A stretch of 64,000 nt of DNA from Solwaraspora sp. WMMD791 (GCF_029581195.1 NZ_CP120737.1:6363001-6427000), one strand, 5' to 3'; shown: positions 8,544 to 17,417, counted from the stretch's first letter. A program made the numbers and translations. Notes: generated by a model from the sequence alone, not told the origin.

Positions 8544-10166
8544 ATGGTGGAACGGATCGACGGTCACGGCGGGGCGCTCACCCTGGCTGCGGTGCGGGCG
8601 TACGGCGTACAGGAGCTGTTCACCCTCTCCGGCGGGCACCTGTTCCCGCTCTACGACGCCGCACACACCGCCGGATTCCCGATCTACGACGTCCGGCACG
8701 AGCAGACCGCCGTCTTCGCCGCCGAGGCGATCGCCAAGCTGCAGCGGCGCCCCGGGCTGGCCGCGTTGACCGCCGGGCCGGGCGTTACCAACGGCATCTC
8801 CGGGCTGACCAGCGCCTTCTTCAACGCCGCGCCGGTGCTGGTGCTCGGCGGCCGGGCCCCGGCGTTCCGCTGGGGGTCGGGCAGCCTGCAGGAGATCGAC
8901 CACGTACCGCTGGTCGCCCCGGTCACCAAGCACGCCGCCACCGTCACCTCGACCGAGGAGATCCCGGCGGCGGTCGCCGCGGCCCTGACCGCCGCGCTCA
9001 CCCCGCACCGGGGGCCGGCCTTCCTCGACCTCCCCCTCGAAGTGATCTTCTCGACCGCGGACCTGCCGGCCCCGGTCGCCGCGCCGGTGCCGGTGGTCGA
9101 ACCGGATCCGGACGACGTCACCGCCGCCGCCCGGCTGATCGCCGCCGCGCACCGACCGGTGATCGTCGCCGGATCCGACGTGTACGCCGCCGACGCTGTC
9201 GCCGCGCTGCGGGAGGCGGCCGAGGCGCTGCAGGTGCCGGTCTTCACCAACGGCATGGGCCGGGGAGCGCTGCCCCCTGGCCACCCGCTCGCGTTCGCCA
9301 AGGCTCGGCGGGTCGCGCTCGGCGGTGCCGACGTCGTCGCGGTGATCGGTACCCCGCTGGACTTCCGGTTGGGCTTCGGCGACTTCGGCGCCGCCCAGGT
9401 CGTACACATCGTCGACGCGCCCAGCCAGCGGGCGACCCACGTACAGCCGGCGGTGTCACCCGCCGGTGACCTGCGCCTGATCCTGTCGGCGTTGGCCGAC
9501 CACGGCGGCGACCGGACCGACCACTCCGGTTGGCTGACCGACCTGCGCGCCGCCGAGGACAAGGCCAAGGCCCGCGACGCCGCCGAACTCGCCGCGGACA
9601 CCGACCCGATCCGTCCGGGGCGGATCTACGGCGAGCTGCGCGCGGTGCTCGAACCGGACGCCGTCACCATCGGCGACGGCGGCGACTTCGTCTCGTACGC
9701 CGGCCGCTATCTGGAGCCGTCGGTGCCGGGCAGTTGGCTCGACCCGGGCCCGTACGGCTGCCTCGGCACCGGCATGGGGTACGCCATGGGCGCCCGGCTG
9801 ACCTACCCGGACCGGCAGGTCTGCGTGCTGATGGGCGACGGCGCCGCCGGCTTCTCGCTGATGGACGTCGAATCGCTGGTACGGCAGAAGCTGCCGGTGG
9901 TGATCGTCGTCGGCAACAACGGCATCTGGGGGTTGGAGAAGCACCCGATGCGGGCCATGTACGGCTACGACGTCGCCGCCGACCTGCAGCCCGGGCTGCG
10001 CTACGACGAGATCGCCAGCGCTCTCGGCGGGGCCGGGGAGACGGTGGACCGGGCCGACGGGATCGGTCCGGCGCTGCGCCGCGCGTTCGCCGCCGGAGTG
10101 CCCTATCTGGTGAATGTGCTGACCGACCCGAGTGACGCGTACCCCCGCTCGTCGAACCTCGCCTGA
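8544..10166 (+). CDS. Thiamine diphosphate-dependent enzyme, acetolactate synthase/2-hydroxyacyl-CoA lyase type
   Basis: 540 residues from the ATG at 8544 with GGGGAGG upstream. The three ThDP-enzyme domains are in order: pyrimidine-binding (with RHEQTAVFAAEA supplying the ThDP-activating Glu), central, and diphosphate-binding (MGDGAAGFSLMDVES...GNN, the GDG-x-NN metal motif). It resembles the IlvG/Rv1820-like group often labelled acetolactate synthase. No regulatory small subunit is adjacent, and true biosynthetic AHAS normally has one, so a lyase acting on a 2-hydroxyacyl-CoA or a catabolic role is equally possible. It lies after the enoyl-CoA hydratase. Confidence 0.8.
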   Translation: MVERIDGHGGALTLAAVRAYGVQELFTLSGGHLFPLYDAAHTAGFPIYDVRHEQTAVFAAEAIAKLQRRPGLAALTAGPGVTNGISGLTSAFFNAAPVLVLGGRAPAFRWGSGSLQEIDHVPLVAPVTKHAATVTSTEEIPAAVAAALTAALTPHRGPAFLDLPLEVIFSTADLPAPVAAPVPVVEPDPDDVTAAARLIAAAHRPVIVAGSDVYAADAVAALREAAEALQVPVFTNGMGRGALPPGHPLAFAKARRVALGGADVVAVIGTPLDFRLGFGDFGAAQVVHIVDAPSQRATHVQPAVSPAGDLRLILSALADHGGDRTDHSGWLTDLRAAEDKAKARDAAELAADTDPIRPGRIYGELRAVLEPDAVTIGDGGDFVSYAGRYLEPSVPGSWLDPGPYGCLGTGMGYAMGARLTYPDRQVCVLMGDGAAGFSLMDVESLVRQKLPVVIVVGNNGIWGLEKHPMRAMYGYDVAADLQPGLRYDEIASALGGAGETVDRADGIGPALRRAFAAGVPYLVNVLTDPSDAYPRSSNLA

Positions 10167-10194
10167 CGGGTTGCCGACCCGTCAGGGTCGGCAA
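10163..10194 (+). other. Two interlocking, mutually exclusive hairpins
   Basis: CTGACGGGT (10163-10171) can pair with ACCCGTCAG (10177-10185), or TTGCCGACCC (10171-10180) can pair with GGGTCGGCAA (10185-10194). Both stems are perfect but share bases, so only one can form at a time. The element begins at the stop codon of the ThDP enzyme and ends 64 bp before the exporter ATPase. It may be a terminator or an attenuator; there is no T-run. Confidence 0.55.
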
Positions 10195-10258
10195 ATGCGT
10201 GGCGGAATGTCAGACCCGTCGTTCAGAGTGTGCGGGGGAATCAACGACGGGAGCGGGG

Positions 10259-11296
10259 ATGTCGCACGCGATCTGGGCGGAAGGGCTGGTCAAACGGTTC
10301 GGTCCGACGACCGCCCTGGCCGGGGTGGATCTGGCGGTACGGACCGGCACCGTGTTCGGGCTGCTCGGGCCGAACGGGGCCGGCAAGACCACTGCGGTAC
10401 GGGTGCTGGCCACCCTGCTGCAGCCGGACGCCGGACAGGCCCGGGTCCAGGGTTTCGACGTGGTGCGCCAGGCGCACCAGGTCCGTCAGGTGATCGGCCT
10501 GACCGGCCAGTACGCCTCGGTCGACGAGACGCTGACCGGTGTGGAGAACCTGATCATGATCGGTCGGTTGCTCGGGCTGTCCCGGGCCGACGCCCGGTCC
10601 CGGGCCCGTGAGCTGCTGACCGAGTTCCATCTCACCGACGCCGGTTCCCGCGCGGCGAAGACGTACTCGGGCGGCATGCGCCGCCGGCTCGACCTGGCGG
10701 CCAGCCTGGTGGGCCGGCCGCAGGTGCTGTTCCTCGACGAGCCGACCACCGGTCTGGATCCGCGCAGCCGCAACGAGCTGTGGGAGCTGGTTCGTGGCCT
10801 GGTCGCCTCCGGTGTGACAGTGCTGCTCACCACCCAGTACCTGGAGGAGGCCGACCAGCTCGCCGACGAGTTGGCCGTGGTCGACCACGGACGGGTCATC
10901 GCCAGCGGCACCCCGGAGGAGCTCAAGGCCAAGACCGGGGCCCAGGTGCTGGCGGTGCGTCCGACGGACCCGACGACGTTGCCGACGGTGCTGGCCACGC
11001 TCCGGGAGCTGTCCGGCAACGAGCCGGCGCTGTCGCAGACGACGGTCACGGTCAGCACCGCCGATCCCGAGCTGCTGCCGGCCGTGGTGCGCCGACTCGA
11101 CGAAGCCGGTGTCAAGGTGGGCGAGTTGGCGTTGCGCGGTTCCAGCCTCGACGAGGTGTTCCTGTCGCTGACCGGCCACCGGGCCGAGCCGGGCGGTGCC
11201 GGTCCCGAGACCACCACCGGTCAGCAGTCGACCGACCGGACCTCCCCGACGGGGTCCGAGCCACGACCCGCCGCCACGATGGAGCAGATCCGATGA
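10259..11296 (+). CDS. ABC exporter ATP-binding protein (DrrA type)
   Basis: 345 residues from the ATG at 10259. Walker A GPNGAGKTT, signature YSGGMRRRLDLAASL, Walker B VLFLDEPTTGLDP and a C-terminal extension with the DrrA-like GSSLDEVFLSLTGH motif place it in the daunorubicin-resistance group of ATPases. It should power a two-subunit drug or lipid exporter with the permease that follows. The last bases overlap the permease start by 4 nt (ATGA). The tail beyond residue 305 is low-complexity Gly/Thr/Pro. No biosynthetic cluster is nearby, so the substrate is unknown. Confidence 0.88.
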   Translation: MSHAIWAEGLVKRFGPTTALAGVDLAVRTGTVFGLLGPNGAGKTTAVRVLATLLQPDAGQARVQGFDVVRQAHQVRQVIGLTGQYASVDETLTGVENLIMIGRLLGLSRADARSRARELLTEFHLTDAGSRAAKTYSGGMRRRLDLAASLVGRPQVLFLDEPTTGLDPRSRNELWELVRGLVASGVTVLLTTQYLEEADQLADELAVVDHGRVIASGTPEELKAKTGAQVLAVRPTDPTTLPTVLATLRELSGNEPALSQTTVTVSTADPELLPAVVRRLDEAGVKVGELALRGSSLDEVFLSLTGHRAEPGGAGPETTTGQQSTDRTSPTGSEPRPAATMEQIR

Positions 11297-12120
11297 CCGC
11301 CGCCGCGACCACCGCCACCACCGCCACGCCGAAACCTCCCGGCGGGTCACAGTGGGTCGGCCCGGTCGCCGGGCTACGCCACACCGGCACTCTGGCCTGG
11401 CGCAGCCTGGTGCAGATCAAGCACAACCCGATGGAGTTGCTGGACCTCAGCATCCAGCCGCTGATGTTCGTCCTGCTGTTCACCTACGTGTTCGGCGGCG
11501 CGATCGCCGGTTCCCCTGGTGACTACCTGACCTTCGCCCTGCCCGGCATCATCGTGCAGAACGCCCTGTTCGCCACGATGACGACCGGGTTCGGCCTCAA
11601 CACCGACCTGACCAAGGGCGTGTTCGACCGGCTGCGGTCGCTGCCGATCGCGCGGTGGGCGCCGCTGGCCGGACGGATCCTCGCCGACACCGTCAAGCAG
11701 GCCTGGTCGGTGACGCTGCTGCTGGGGGTCGGGATGATCCTCGGGTTCCGCATCGGCGGTGGGCTGCTCGGCCTGCTCGGTGCGTTCGCGCTGATCCTGG
11801 CGTTCACCCTGGCCGCCTCGTGGATCTCCGTGTTGGTCGGGGTGCTGGTCAGCGAGCCGGAGAAGGTGCAGATCTTCGGCTTCATGGTGATCTTTCCGCT
11901 CAGCTTCACCAGCAACGCCTTCGTCCCGACCGAGACGATGCCCGGCTGGCTGCAGGCATGGGTGGAGGTCAACCCGGTGACGATCCTGGCCGACGCCCTG
12001 CGGGGGCTGCTCGGCGGTGACGCCGCAGCCGGACCGGTCGGCTACTCACTGCTCTGGGCAGCCGGCATCGCCGTGGTCTTCGCACCGTTGGCGCTGGCCC
12101 GCTTCAAGCGGCGGACCTGA
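11293..12120 (+). CDS. ABC-2 type permease (DrrB type)
   Basis: 275 residues from the ATG at 11293, overlapping the ATPase stop. After a Thr/Ala-rich cytoplasmic N-terminus there are about six membrane helices. MFVLLFTYVFGGAI and the conserved FDRLRSLPIARWAPLAGRILAD loop are typical of DrrB/ABC2 permeases, as is the SNAFVPTETMPGWLQ segment near the C-terminus. It forms the membrane channel of the exporter with the preceding ATPase, most likely as a 2+2 complex. Close coupling of the two genes supports this. Confidence 0.88.
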   Translation: MTAAATTATTATPKPPGGSQWVGPVAGLRHTGTLAWRSLVQIKHNPMELLDLSIQPLMFVLLFTYVFGGAIAGSPGDYLTFALPGIIVQNALFATMTTGFGLNTDLTKGVFDRLRSLPIARWAPLAGRILADTVKQAWSVTLLLGVGMILGFRIGGGLLGLLGAFALILAFTLAASWISVLVGVLVSEPEKVQIFGFMVIFPLSFTSNAFVPTETMPGWLQAWVEVNPVTILADALRGLLGGDAAAGPVGYSLLWAAGIAVVFAPLALARFKRRT

Positions 12121-12153
12121 CCCGCGTCGGCCGCCGACCCGGATCCGGTGCGC

Positions 12154-12621
12154 TCACTGCTCGGGGCGCCGGTCCTCCCGGTCACCGGCGTCCCGGCTGT
12201 GGGTTTCGTTCTCCTGGCGGGGCTCGTTGGGCCGCCGGGTCTGCGCCTCCCGCCGGATCTCGTCCTCGCGACGACGCAGATCCTCCTCCCATCGTTCGAA
12301 CAGCTCCCGGTCCTGCTTCGACTGCTCGGCGTCGAGAGCGCGGAGGAACTCCGGGTCGTCGTCGGGGGCGAGTGGGCGGTTACGCGGCGTCGTCGGCCCC
12401 GGTCGGCCGGGGCCACCGAGCGGGGCACCGCTGCCGAAGACGGGTCGGCGGCTGAGGAACCAGGCGGCCGGCCCGAGCAGCGGCACGACGATGATGACCG
12501 GCACCCAGAGCGCTCGGGGCAGGGCGCGGACCTCACCTTTCTCGGCCGAGAGGCAGCTGATCAACGCCACTGCCATGAGCACGACGTGGAGCATGAAGAG
12601 GACGATGAACACGCGGGCCAT
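12154..12621 (-). CDS. PLD-nuclease-N-terminal-domain membrane protein
   Basis: 155 residues from the ATG at 12621. Two membrane helices (about 1-22 and 37-58) flank ALPRALWVPVIIVVPLLGPAAWF, the signature of the PLDc_N family, short membrane hairpins that resemble the start of cardiolipin synthases. No HKD nuclease motif follows; the C-terminal 95 residues are a charged Arg/Glu/Asp coiled tail. Function is unknown. It is convergent with the DrrB gene and lies downstream of the DUF202 pair on the same strand. Confidence 0.75.
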   Translation of the reverse strand: MARVFIVLFMLHVVLMAVALISCLSAEKGEVRALPRALWVPVIIVVPLLGPAAWFLSRRPVFGSGAPLGGPGRPGPTTPRNRPLAPDDDPEFLRALDAEQSKQDRELFERWEEDLRRREDEIRREAQTRRPNEPRQENETHSRDAGDREDRRPEQ

Positions 12622-12657
12622 CCCGCAATGATGCCCCGCTGCGGCGGCGCAGCCTAG

Positions 12658-13020
12658 TCAGCGCAGGATCAGGAGGGCACCCAGCAGGGCGTAACCGGCG
12701 GTGACCAGCCCCAGCAGAGGCACCTCGGCGCCGATCTGTCCGGCCGTGGGCCGGCGTGGGCCGCGCGCCCGGCGGTAGGCGTAGCCGATCAGCGCGGCCC
12801 AGCCGACGACCGCCGCCGGGGCGGCGAGCAGCGAGGACCCGCCTCGGTCGATCGCCAGCCGGACGGTCAGTAGCACGACCAGGGTCAGGGCCAGGGCGGA
12901 GCGTCGCCAGGCCAGTCGGGTTCGCTCCGGCTGCAGGCCGGGATCGTACGGCGGGTCACCGCCCGGTCGACCGGGAGGGCCTGGCGGTGGTCCGTCCGTC
13001 GGTCGGGTCGGCTCAGCCAC
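12658..13020 (-). CDS. DUF202 membrane protein (second of pair)
   Basis: 120 residues from a GTG at 13020. A Pro/Gly-rich cytoplasmic N-terminus is followed by QPERTRLAWRRSALALTL, the family motif (ERTxLAWxR), and three membrane helices. Its start overlaps the end of the upstream DUF202 gene by 8 nt, so the two are translationally coupled and probably form a complex. DUF202/YidH proteins have no established function. Confidence 0.78.
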   Translation of the reverse strand: MAEPTRPTDGPPPGPPGRPGGDPPYDPGLQPERTRLAWRRSALALTLVVLLTVRLAIDRGGSSLLAAPAAVVGWAALIGYAYRRARGPRRPTAGQIGAEVPLLGLVTAGYALLGALLILR

Positions 13021-13402
13021 GGGTGGCCTCGATCACCACGACGACGGTGAGGACGGCGGCCCCGATACCGACACAGATGGCCAGGAACGCGGGGAATCGG
13101 GAGGCCGGGAGCTCGGCGCCGAGCCGCATCGCCCGTTCGGTGCGCGCCCAGTGGTCGACCGCCCGTACCGCCACGGCCCCGCCGAGCAGCATCAGGACGA
13201 CGGCGAGGGCTTCCCGCAGATGGGCGACGGACAGCTCGGGGAGGAACTGCGCGACGGCCAGACCGCCGGCGACCAGGGCCAGGGCGGTACGGATCCAGGC
13301 CAGGAAGGTCCGTTCGTTGGCCAGCGAGAACCGGTAGTCCGGCGCGGTACCCACCCGCCGGGTCTGGCTGGGATCGAACCATTGGCGCAGCGCACTCCAC
13401 AC
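13013..13402 (-). CDS. DUF202/YidH-family membrane protein (first of pair)
   Basis: 129 residues from a GTG at 13402. It carries FSLANERTFLAWIRTALAL, the classic YidH/DUF202 motif, then three membrane helices. The order YidH-like then short DUF202 protein with overlapping ends is common in actinobacteria and points to a heteromeric membrane unit. The start lies 34 bp from the divergent gene at 13436, whose -10 box sits in that gap. Confidence 0.78.
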   Translation of the reverse strand: MWSALRQWFDPSQTRRVGTAPDYRFSLANERTFLAWIRTALALVAGGLAVAQFLPELSVAHLREALAVVLMLLGGAVAVRAVDHWARTERAMRLGAELPASRFPAFLAICVGIGAAVLTVVVVIEATRG

Positions 13403-13421
13403 CTGGCTGATTATCGACGAC

Positions 13422-13427
13422 TAGACT
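13422..13427 (+). promoter_or_regulatory. -10 box for a leaderless gene
   Basis: TAGACT ends 8 nt before the GTG at 13436, leaving no room for a ribosome-binding site, so the transcript probably begins at the start codon. Confidence 0.5.
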
Positions 13428-13435
13428 CACCGACT

Positions 13436-13840
13436 GTGGCGGAGCTGACCGATGACGAGCGCAGCACTCTGAAGACCGGGGCCTTCGGCGCGGTCTACCT
13501 GGTGTCGAACGCCGATCCGGGGATCTTTTCGATGGTCCGGGAGAGCTTCGCCGCCTCGGACGCCTTCGCTGGCGCCAGCGGTCTGGTCAAGGACGTACTG
13601 ACCAGTGGTGAGCTGCCGAAACTGCCCCGCGAAACGCCGGCGGCGGTGGAGGAGCTGGTGTTGCCGTTGCTGCGGCGCTCGGTGGCCATCCTCATCGCGA
13701 AGTCCCCGCACGACCTGGACGAGTACCGGTCGACGGTGCTCGGCGCGGTGGACCGGGTGGCGCAGGCCGCCTCCGGGGTCGACCCGGCGGAGCAGACGAT
13801 GATCGACAGGATCACCCAGGCGTTGGCCGACCCCTCCTGA
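13436..13840 (+). CDS. Conserved hypothetical protein
   Basis: 134 residues from a GTG at 13436. It is soluble, mostly helical, with no signal peptide, membrane segment or catalytic motif. Hydrophobic and charged residues alternate in a way expected of a small helical bundle (FGAVYLVSNADPG, LVLPLLRRSVAILIAKSP). I do not recognise a named family. It seems leaderless, and lies between the DUF202 pair and etfBA. Codon use and GC pattern match the neighbours, so it is very likely a real gene. Confidence 0.65.
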   Translation: MAELTDDERSTLKTGAFGAVYLVSNADPGIFSMVRESFAASDAFAGASGLVKDVLTSGELPKLPRETPAAVEELVLPLLRRSVAILIAKSPHDLDEYRSTVLGAVDRVAQAASGVDPAEQTMIDRITQALADPS

Positions 13841-14009
13841 CCTGTCCTCCGGCCCGGTCGGTGGTGCCGTTTCGCCCTTGGCTACTAGCGGGTAACATAG
13901 CTCGTGGGACATTCCACACCGCTGCTCGGTTGACCGATCGTTAAGGTAAGCGGCAGGCTGCGCCGAGAGCGGCAAACAGCACCACCTACAGGAGGGGTGT
14001 CGAAGCGCG

Positions 14010-14789
14010 ATGAACATCGTCGTACTCGTCAAGCAGGTGCCCGATTCCGGCGCGGAACGCGCCCTACGTGGTGACGACAACACCGTCGACCGCGGCTCGG
14101 CCAACAACGTGATCAATGAGATGGACGAGTACGCGATCGAGGAGGCGCTGCGGCTGCGGGAGGCCAACGGTGGCGAGGTGACCATCCTCACCATGGGTCC
14201 GGACCGGGCGGCCGAGTCGATCCGCAAGGCGCTGTCGATGGGCCCGGACAAGGCGGTGCACGTCGTCGACGACGCACTCCACGGCTCCTGCGCTGTCGCC
14301 ACGTCGAAGGTGCTCGCCGCCGCGCTGGCCAGCCTGAACGCCGACCTGATCCTCTGCGGCGCGGAGTCCACCGACGGGCGGGTGCAGGTCATGCCGCACA
14401 TGCTCGCCGAGCGGCTAGGGATCGCCGCGCTCACCGGCGCCCGCAAACTGACCGTCGACGGCGGCACCCTCACCGTCGAGCGGCAGAGCGAGGAGGGCTA
14501 CGAGGTGGTCCGCGCCGCCACCCCGGCGGTGGTGTCGGTCTGGGACACCATCAACGAGCCCCGTTACCCCTCGTTCAAGGGGATCATGGCCGCCAAGAAG
14601 AAGCCGGTACAGACCCTGTCCCTGGCCGATCTCGGCGTCGCCGCTAGCGAGGTCGGCTTCGACGGCGCCACCAGTGCGGTGGTCGACCACCACAAGCGTC
14701 CGCCGCGTTCGGCGGGGGAGAAGCTCGTCGACGACGGCGACGGCGGCGTACGGCTGGTCCAGTTCCTGGCGTCCGAGAAGTTCGTGTGA
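14010..14789 (+). CDS. etfB: Electron transfer flavoprotein beta subunit
   Basis: 259 residues from the ATG at 14010, with AGGAGGGG 12 nt upstream. The N-terminus MNIVVLVKQVPD, the loop NEMDEYAIEEALRL, the AMP-binding region (LILCGAESTDG) and the recognition-loop region RAATPAVVSVWDTINEPRYPSFKGIMAAKKK are diagnostic of EtfB. With EtfA it takes electrons from acyl-CoA dehydrogenases and passes them to the quinone pool through ETF dehydrogenase. It overlaps or nearly abuts etfA. In Mycobacterium tuberculosis the same pair (fixA-fixB) also lies near a cysteine desulfurase, mnmA, ligA and gatCAB. Confidence 0.95.
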   Translation: MNIVVLVKQVPDSGAERALRGDDNTVDRGSANNVINEMDEYAIEEALRLREANGGEVTILTMGPDRAAESIRKALSMGPDKAVHVVDDALHGSCAVATSKVLAAALASLNADLILCGAESTDGRVQVMPHMLAERLGIAALTGARKLTVDGGTLTVERQSEEGYEVVRAATPAVVSVWDTINEPRYPSFKGIMAAKKKPVQTLSLADLGVAASEVGFDGATSAVVDHHKRPPRSAGEKLVDDGDGGVRLVQFLASEKFV

Positions 14790-14803
14790 GCGGGGTGGAT
14801 GAA

Positions 14804-15766
14804 ATGGCAGAGGTTCTCGTCGTCGTCGAGGCCACCGGCGAATTCGGCGTCAAGAAGGTCACCCTCGAACTGCTGACCCTCGCCCGCCGACTCGGCGGTG
14901 AGGTCGCCGCAGTGGTGCTCGGCGGGCCCGGCGCGGCCGCCGCGATGACCGACAAACTCGGCGAGTACGGCGCCACCACGGTGTACGCCGCCGAGAGCGA
15001 GGAGATCGACGGCTACCTGGTCGCACCGAAGGTGACAGTGCTGGCCGAGCTGATCGGTCGGGTACAGCCGGCCGCCGTACTGCTCGCCTCCTCCCAGGAG
15101 GGCAAGGAGATCGCCGGGCGGCTCGCCGTACGGCTGGACAACGGCCTGCTGACCGACGTGGTCGACCTGGCGGCCGACGGCACCGCGACCCAGGTCGCGT
15201 TCGCCGGCTCCACCATCGTGACCTCGCGGGTGACCCGGGGGCTGCCGCTGGTGACGTTGCGGCCCAACTCGGTCGCCCCCGAGCCGGCCCCGACCACCCC
15301 GCAGGTCGAGCAGCTCACGGTGCAGGTCCCCGAGACCGACAAGCTCGCCACGGTCGTCGAGCGGGTCGCCGAGCAGTCCGGTTCCCGTCCGGAGCTCACC
15401 GAGGCGTCGGTGGTGGTCTCCGGCGGTCGCGGCGTCGGCAGCGGTGACAACTTCAAACTGGTCGAGGAGCTGGCCGACCTGCTCGGCGGCGCGGTGGGCG
15501 CCTCCCGGGCCGCGGTCGACTCCGGCTACTACCCGCACCAGTTCCAGGTGGGGCAGACCGGCAAGACGGTCTCCCCGCAGCTCTACGTCGCGCTCGGCAT
15601 CTCCGGGGCGATCCAGCACCGGGCCGGCATGCAGACGTCGAAGACCATCGTCGCGGTCAACAAGGACGCCGAGGCACCGATCTTCGAACTCGCCGACTTC
15701 GGCGTGGTGGGCGACCTCAACAAGGTGGTCCCGCAGGCCGCCGAGGAGATCCGCAAGCGCAAGTGA
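14804..15766 (+). CDS. etfA: Electron transfer flavoprotein alpha subunit
   Basis: 320 residues from the ATG at 14804; an in-frame GTG at 14786, overlapping the etfB stop as GTGA, would add six residues. The C-terminal FAD domain is textbook: [33 protein letters not shown], and [24 protein letters not shown], which together hold the flavin. It pairs with EtfB. A strong terminator follows 15 bp after the stop and closes the two-gene operon. Confidence 0.95.
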   Translation: MAEVLVVVEATGEFGVKKVTLELLTLARRLGGEVAAVVLGGPGAAAAMTDKLGEYGATTVYAAESEEIDGYLVAPKVTVLAELIGRVQPAAVLLASSQEGKEIAGRLAVRLDNGLLTDVVDLAADGTATQVAFAGSTIVTSRVTRGLPLVTLRPNSVAPEPAPTTPQVEQLTVQVPETDKLATVVERVAEQSGSRPELTEASVVVSGGRGVGSGDNFKLVEELADLLGGAVGASRAAVDSGYYPHQFQVGQTGKTVSPQLYVALGISGAIQHRAGMQTSKTIVAVNKDAEAPIFELADFGVVGDLNKVVPQAAEEIRKRK

Positions 15767-15781
15767 CACCGACGGTGCACA

Positions 15782-15816
15782 CCGGGCCGGGACCCTCCTA
15801 CAGGGTCCCGGCCCGG
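15782..15816. terminator. 15-bp perfect hairpin between etfA and rskA
   Basis: CCGGGCCGGGACCCT (15782-15796), loop CCTAC, perfect complement 15802-15816. It sits between convergent genes and should work in both directions. No T-run, as is usual in high-GC actinobacteria. Confidence 0.8.
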
Positions 15817-15833
15817 CCCGCGTACCCGGTTGC

Positions 15834-16631
15834 TCAGCCGGACAACGTGCCGCGCAGCAGGCTCTGCCCGGAGTGCGACGGATCGTTGTCGTACTCCTCG
15901 GCCGACACGTCGACCAGCCGGTAGGCGTCGAGATCGACGTTGGTCGGCAGCGGCATCAGCACGTCGGCGGCGTCGGCCAGCGTGCCGACCGGGAACATCT
16001 GCATCGTGTCCGGGTCGATCAGCCAGACCTGGTAGTAGCCGGCCGGCCGGGGCAGGCCGGCGACGTGCAGGTGCAGCCGGCCGTCGTCGAACACCCGGGC
16101 CTCACCGGCGGCGTCGGCCGGTGCGTCGCCGAACGCGGCGAGCGCGGCGCTGGCCACCACGTCGGACCCGGCCGGTGGCGGGGAGGCCAGCCGGACCACG
16201 GCCACCGTACCGACGACCCCGGCGATCGCGGCGGCGATCGCGGTGACGACCGGCAGCCACCGACGCGGCCAGCGCCGCGACCGGCGGCCGGTCCGCAACG
16301 GTACGACCGGTGCCGGTGCCGGTGCCGGTGCCGGTGCCGCTGCCGGTGCCGGTGTCGGTCCGGCGGGCGACTCGTGCACTTCCGATGTTGCCGGATCGCG
16401 GCCGGTCGCCGGCCCGTCGAGCTCCGCCACGATGCGCCGCCAGACGTGGTCGGCCGGTTCGGGCAGGTCGGCCAGGTCCTGGGCCTCCGCGCCGATCTGG
16501 CCGACGTAGCGGATCGTCTCCAGTTCCGTACGGCAGCGCGGGCAGTCGGAGAGGTGACCGGACTCGCCGGCGTCCGCCTCGGTCTCACCGAGTGCCAGAA
16601 AGACCAGCCGGTCGTGTTCCAGGTGCGGCAC
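15834..16631 (-). CDS. rskA: Anti-sigma-K factor (RskA-type) with ZAS zinc motif
   Basis: 265 residues from a GTG at 16631, with GGAGGTGG just upstream. The N-terminus has the zinc anti-sigma signature H26-x3-C30-x2-C33. A Pro/Ala linker encoded by a hexanucleotide repeat leads to one membrane helix (about 123-145), then an external domain ending in [19 protein letters not shown], typical of the RskA C-terminal domain. It should hold SigK at the membrane until regulated proteolysis releases it. The gene overlaps the end of sigK by 47 nt, which supports stoichiometric co-expression. Confidence 0.88.
   Translation of the reverse strand: MPHLEHDRLVFLALGETEADAGESGHLSDCPRCRTELETIRYVGQIGAEAQDLADLPEPADHVWRRIVAELDGPATGRDPATSEVHESPAGPTPAPAAAPAPAPAPAPVVPLRTGRRSRRWPRRWLPVVTAIAAAIAGVVGTVAVVRLASPPPAGSDVVASAALAAFGDAPADAAGEARVFDDGRLHLHVAGLPRPAGYYQVWLIDPDTMQMFPVGTLADAADVLMPLPTNVDLDAYRLVDVSAEEYDNDPSHSGQSLLRGTLSG
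16309..16359. repeat. Hexanucleotide (GGTGCC) microsatellite inside rskA
   Basis: About 8.5 units of GGTGCC with two point changes. On the minus strand it encodes the Ala-Pro linker of RskA. Each unit is two codons, so slippage would change linker length without shifting the frame. Confidence 0.9.
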
Positions 16632-17238
16632 CGTCCACCTCCCAACGTCGTCGCAGAACCGCCATGCCACGGCGGATGTGGCTCTTGACCGTACCGAGCG
16701 GGACCCCGGTGACCGCCGCGATCTGCTGGTGGGTCAGGTCGTCGAAGAACGCCAGCTCGAGCATTCGGCGTTGCTCGGCGGGCAACCGTGCCAACTCGTC
16801 GGCGATCACCAGCCGGTCCACCACCCGCGCCGGATCCGGGCTGACTGCCGGCGTGACGGCGCTGGCCTGCCGGACCGAGTCGGTCACCCGGTTCTCGCGA
16901 GTCAACGCCCGGATCCGGTCGACCACCTTGCGCCGGGCGATACCGAGCAACCAGCCGAGCAGCGACCCCCGGGCCGGGTCGAACCCGTCACGCCCCAGCC
17001 AGGCGGCCACGAACGTGGCCTGCACCACGTCCTCCGCGTCGGCCCGGGCGGCCAGGGTGGCCGTCGCCAGGTGCAGCACCGCCCGGCCGTACCGGTCGTA
17101 GACCTGCCGCAACGCCTTCTCGTCGCCGGCAGCGAACCGCTGTGCCAGCAGTTCGTCGTCACCGACATCGGGTGGCGCCGGGTGACGGTCGGCACGGCGA
17201 CCGCCGTCGGTGTCCCCGCTCACCCGGGACATCGCCAT
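16585..17238 (-). CDS. sigK: ECF RNA polymerase sigma factor SigK
   Basis: About 217 residues from the ATG at 17238; a second in-frame ATG is 6 nt later, and neither has a clear ribosome-binding site, so the exact start is uncertain. Sigma region 2 (about 50-110; DAEDVVQATFVAAW is the -10-binding helix) and region 4 (about 150-200; LTHQQIAAVTGVPLGTVKSHIRRG, helix-turn-helix for the -35) are both intact. Coupling to an RskA-type anti-sigma factor, and matching promoter motifs before sigK and the divergent DUF4397 gene, argue for the SigK group. Autoregulation is predicted. Confidence 0.87.
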   Translation of the reverse strand: MAMSRVSGDTDGGRRADRHPAPPDVGDDELLAQRFAAGDEKALRQVYDRYGRAVLHLATATLAARADAEDVVQATFVAAWLGRDGFDPARGSLLGWLLGIARRKVVDRIRALTRENRVTDSVRQASAVTPAVSPDPARVVDRLVIADELARLPAEQRRMLELAFFDDLTHQQIAAVTGVPLGTVKSHIRRGMAVLRRRWEVDGAAPGTRPAGLSGTR

Positions 17239-17319
17239 CTGTGGGGCATGCCTGACTGTAACTCCCACCGTTCTCGCTCCGACCGTGCCGCCCTGCCGGG
17301 AAATCCAGGTCACCACAGG

Positions 17320-17346
17320 GTTCGGCCGTCGGCCGTCGAACGGATG
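17320..17346 (-). promoter_or_regulatory. Predicted SigK-type promoter of sigK
   Basis: Read on the minus strand: CATCC (17346-17342), 17-nt spacer, CGAAC (17324-17320). The mycobacterial SigK consensus is CATCC and CGAAT with 16-17 nt spacing, so only the last base differs. The start codon lies about 80 nt further on. Confidence 0.5.
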
Positions 17347-17417
17347 CACCCGGCCGATCCGGACCGCTCGTCCGGGGGCCCGGCGCGGTACGGCGGAAAA
17401 AGAATCCGGCCGTGCTG

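Noticed and set aside
8544-12120. Idea that the ThDP enzyme and DrrAB exporter belong to an antibiotic gene cluster
   Set aside because: No synthase, tailoring enzyme or pathway regulator is present around them; a general exporter is more likely.
14010-14789. A specific -35/-10 promoter for etfBA in 13841-14009
   Set aside because: Several TANNNT strings are present but none has a well-spaced -35, so I do not name one.
16309-16359. Possible CRISPR-like repeat
   Set aside because: It is a 6-bp microsatellite inside rskA with no spacers; no CRISPR array or cas gene is in the window.
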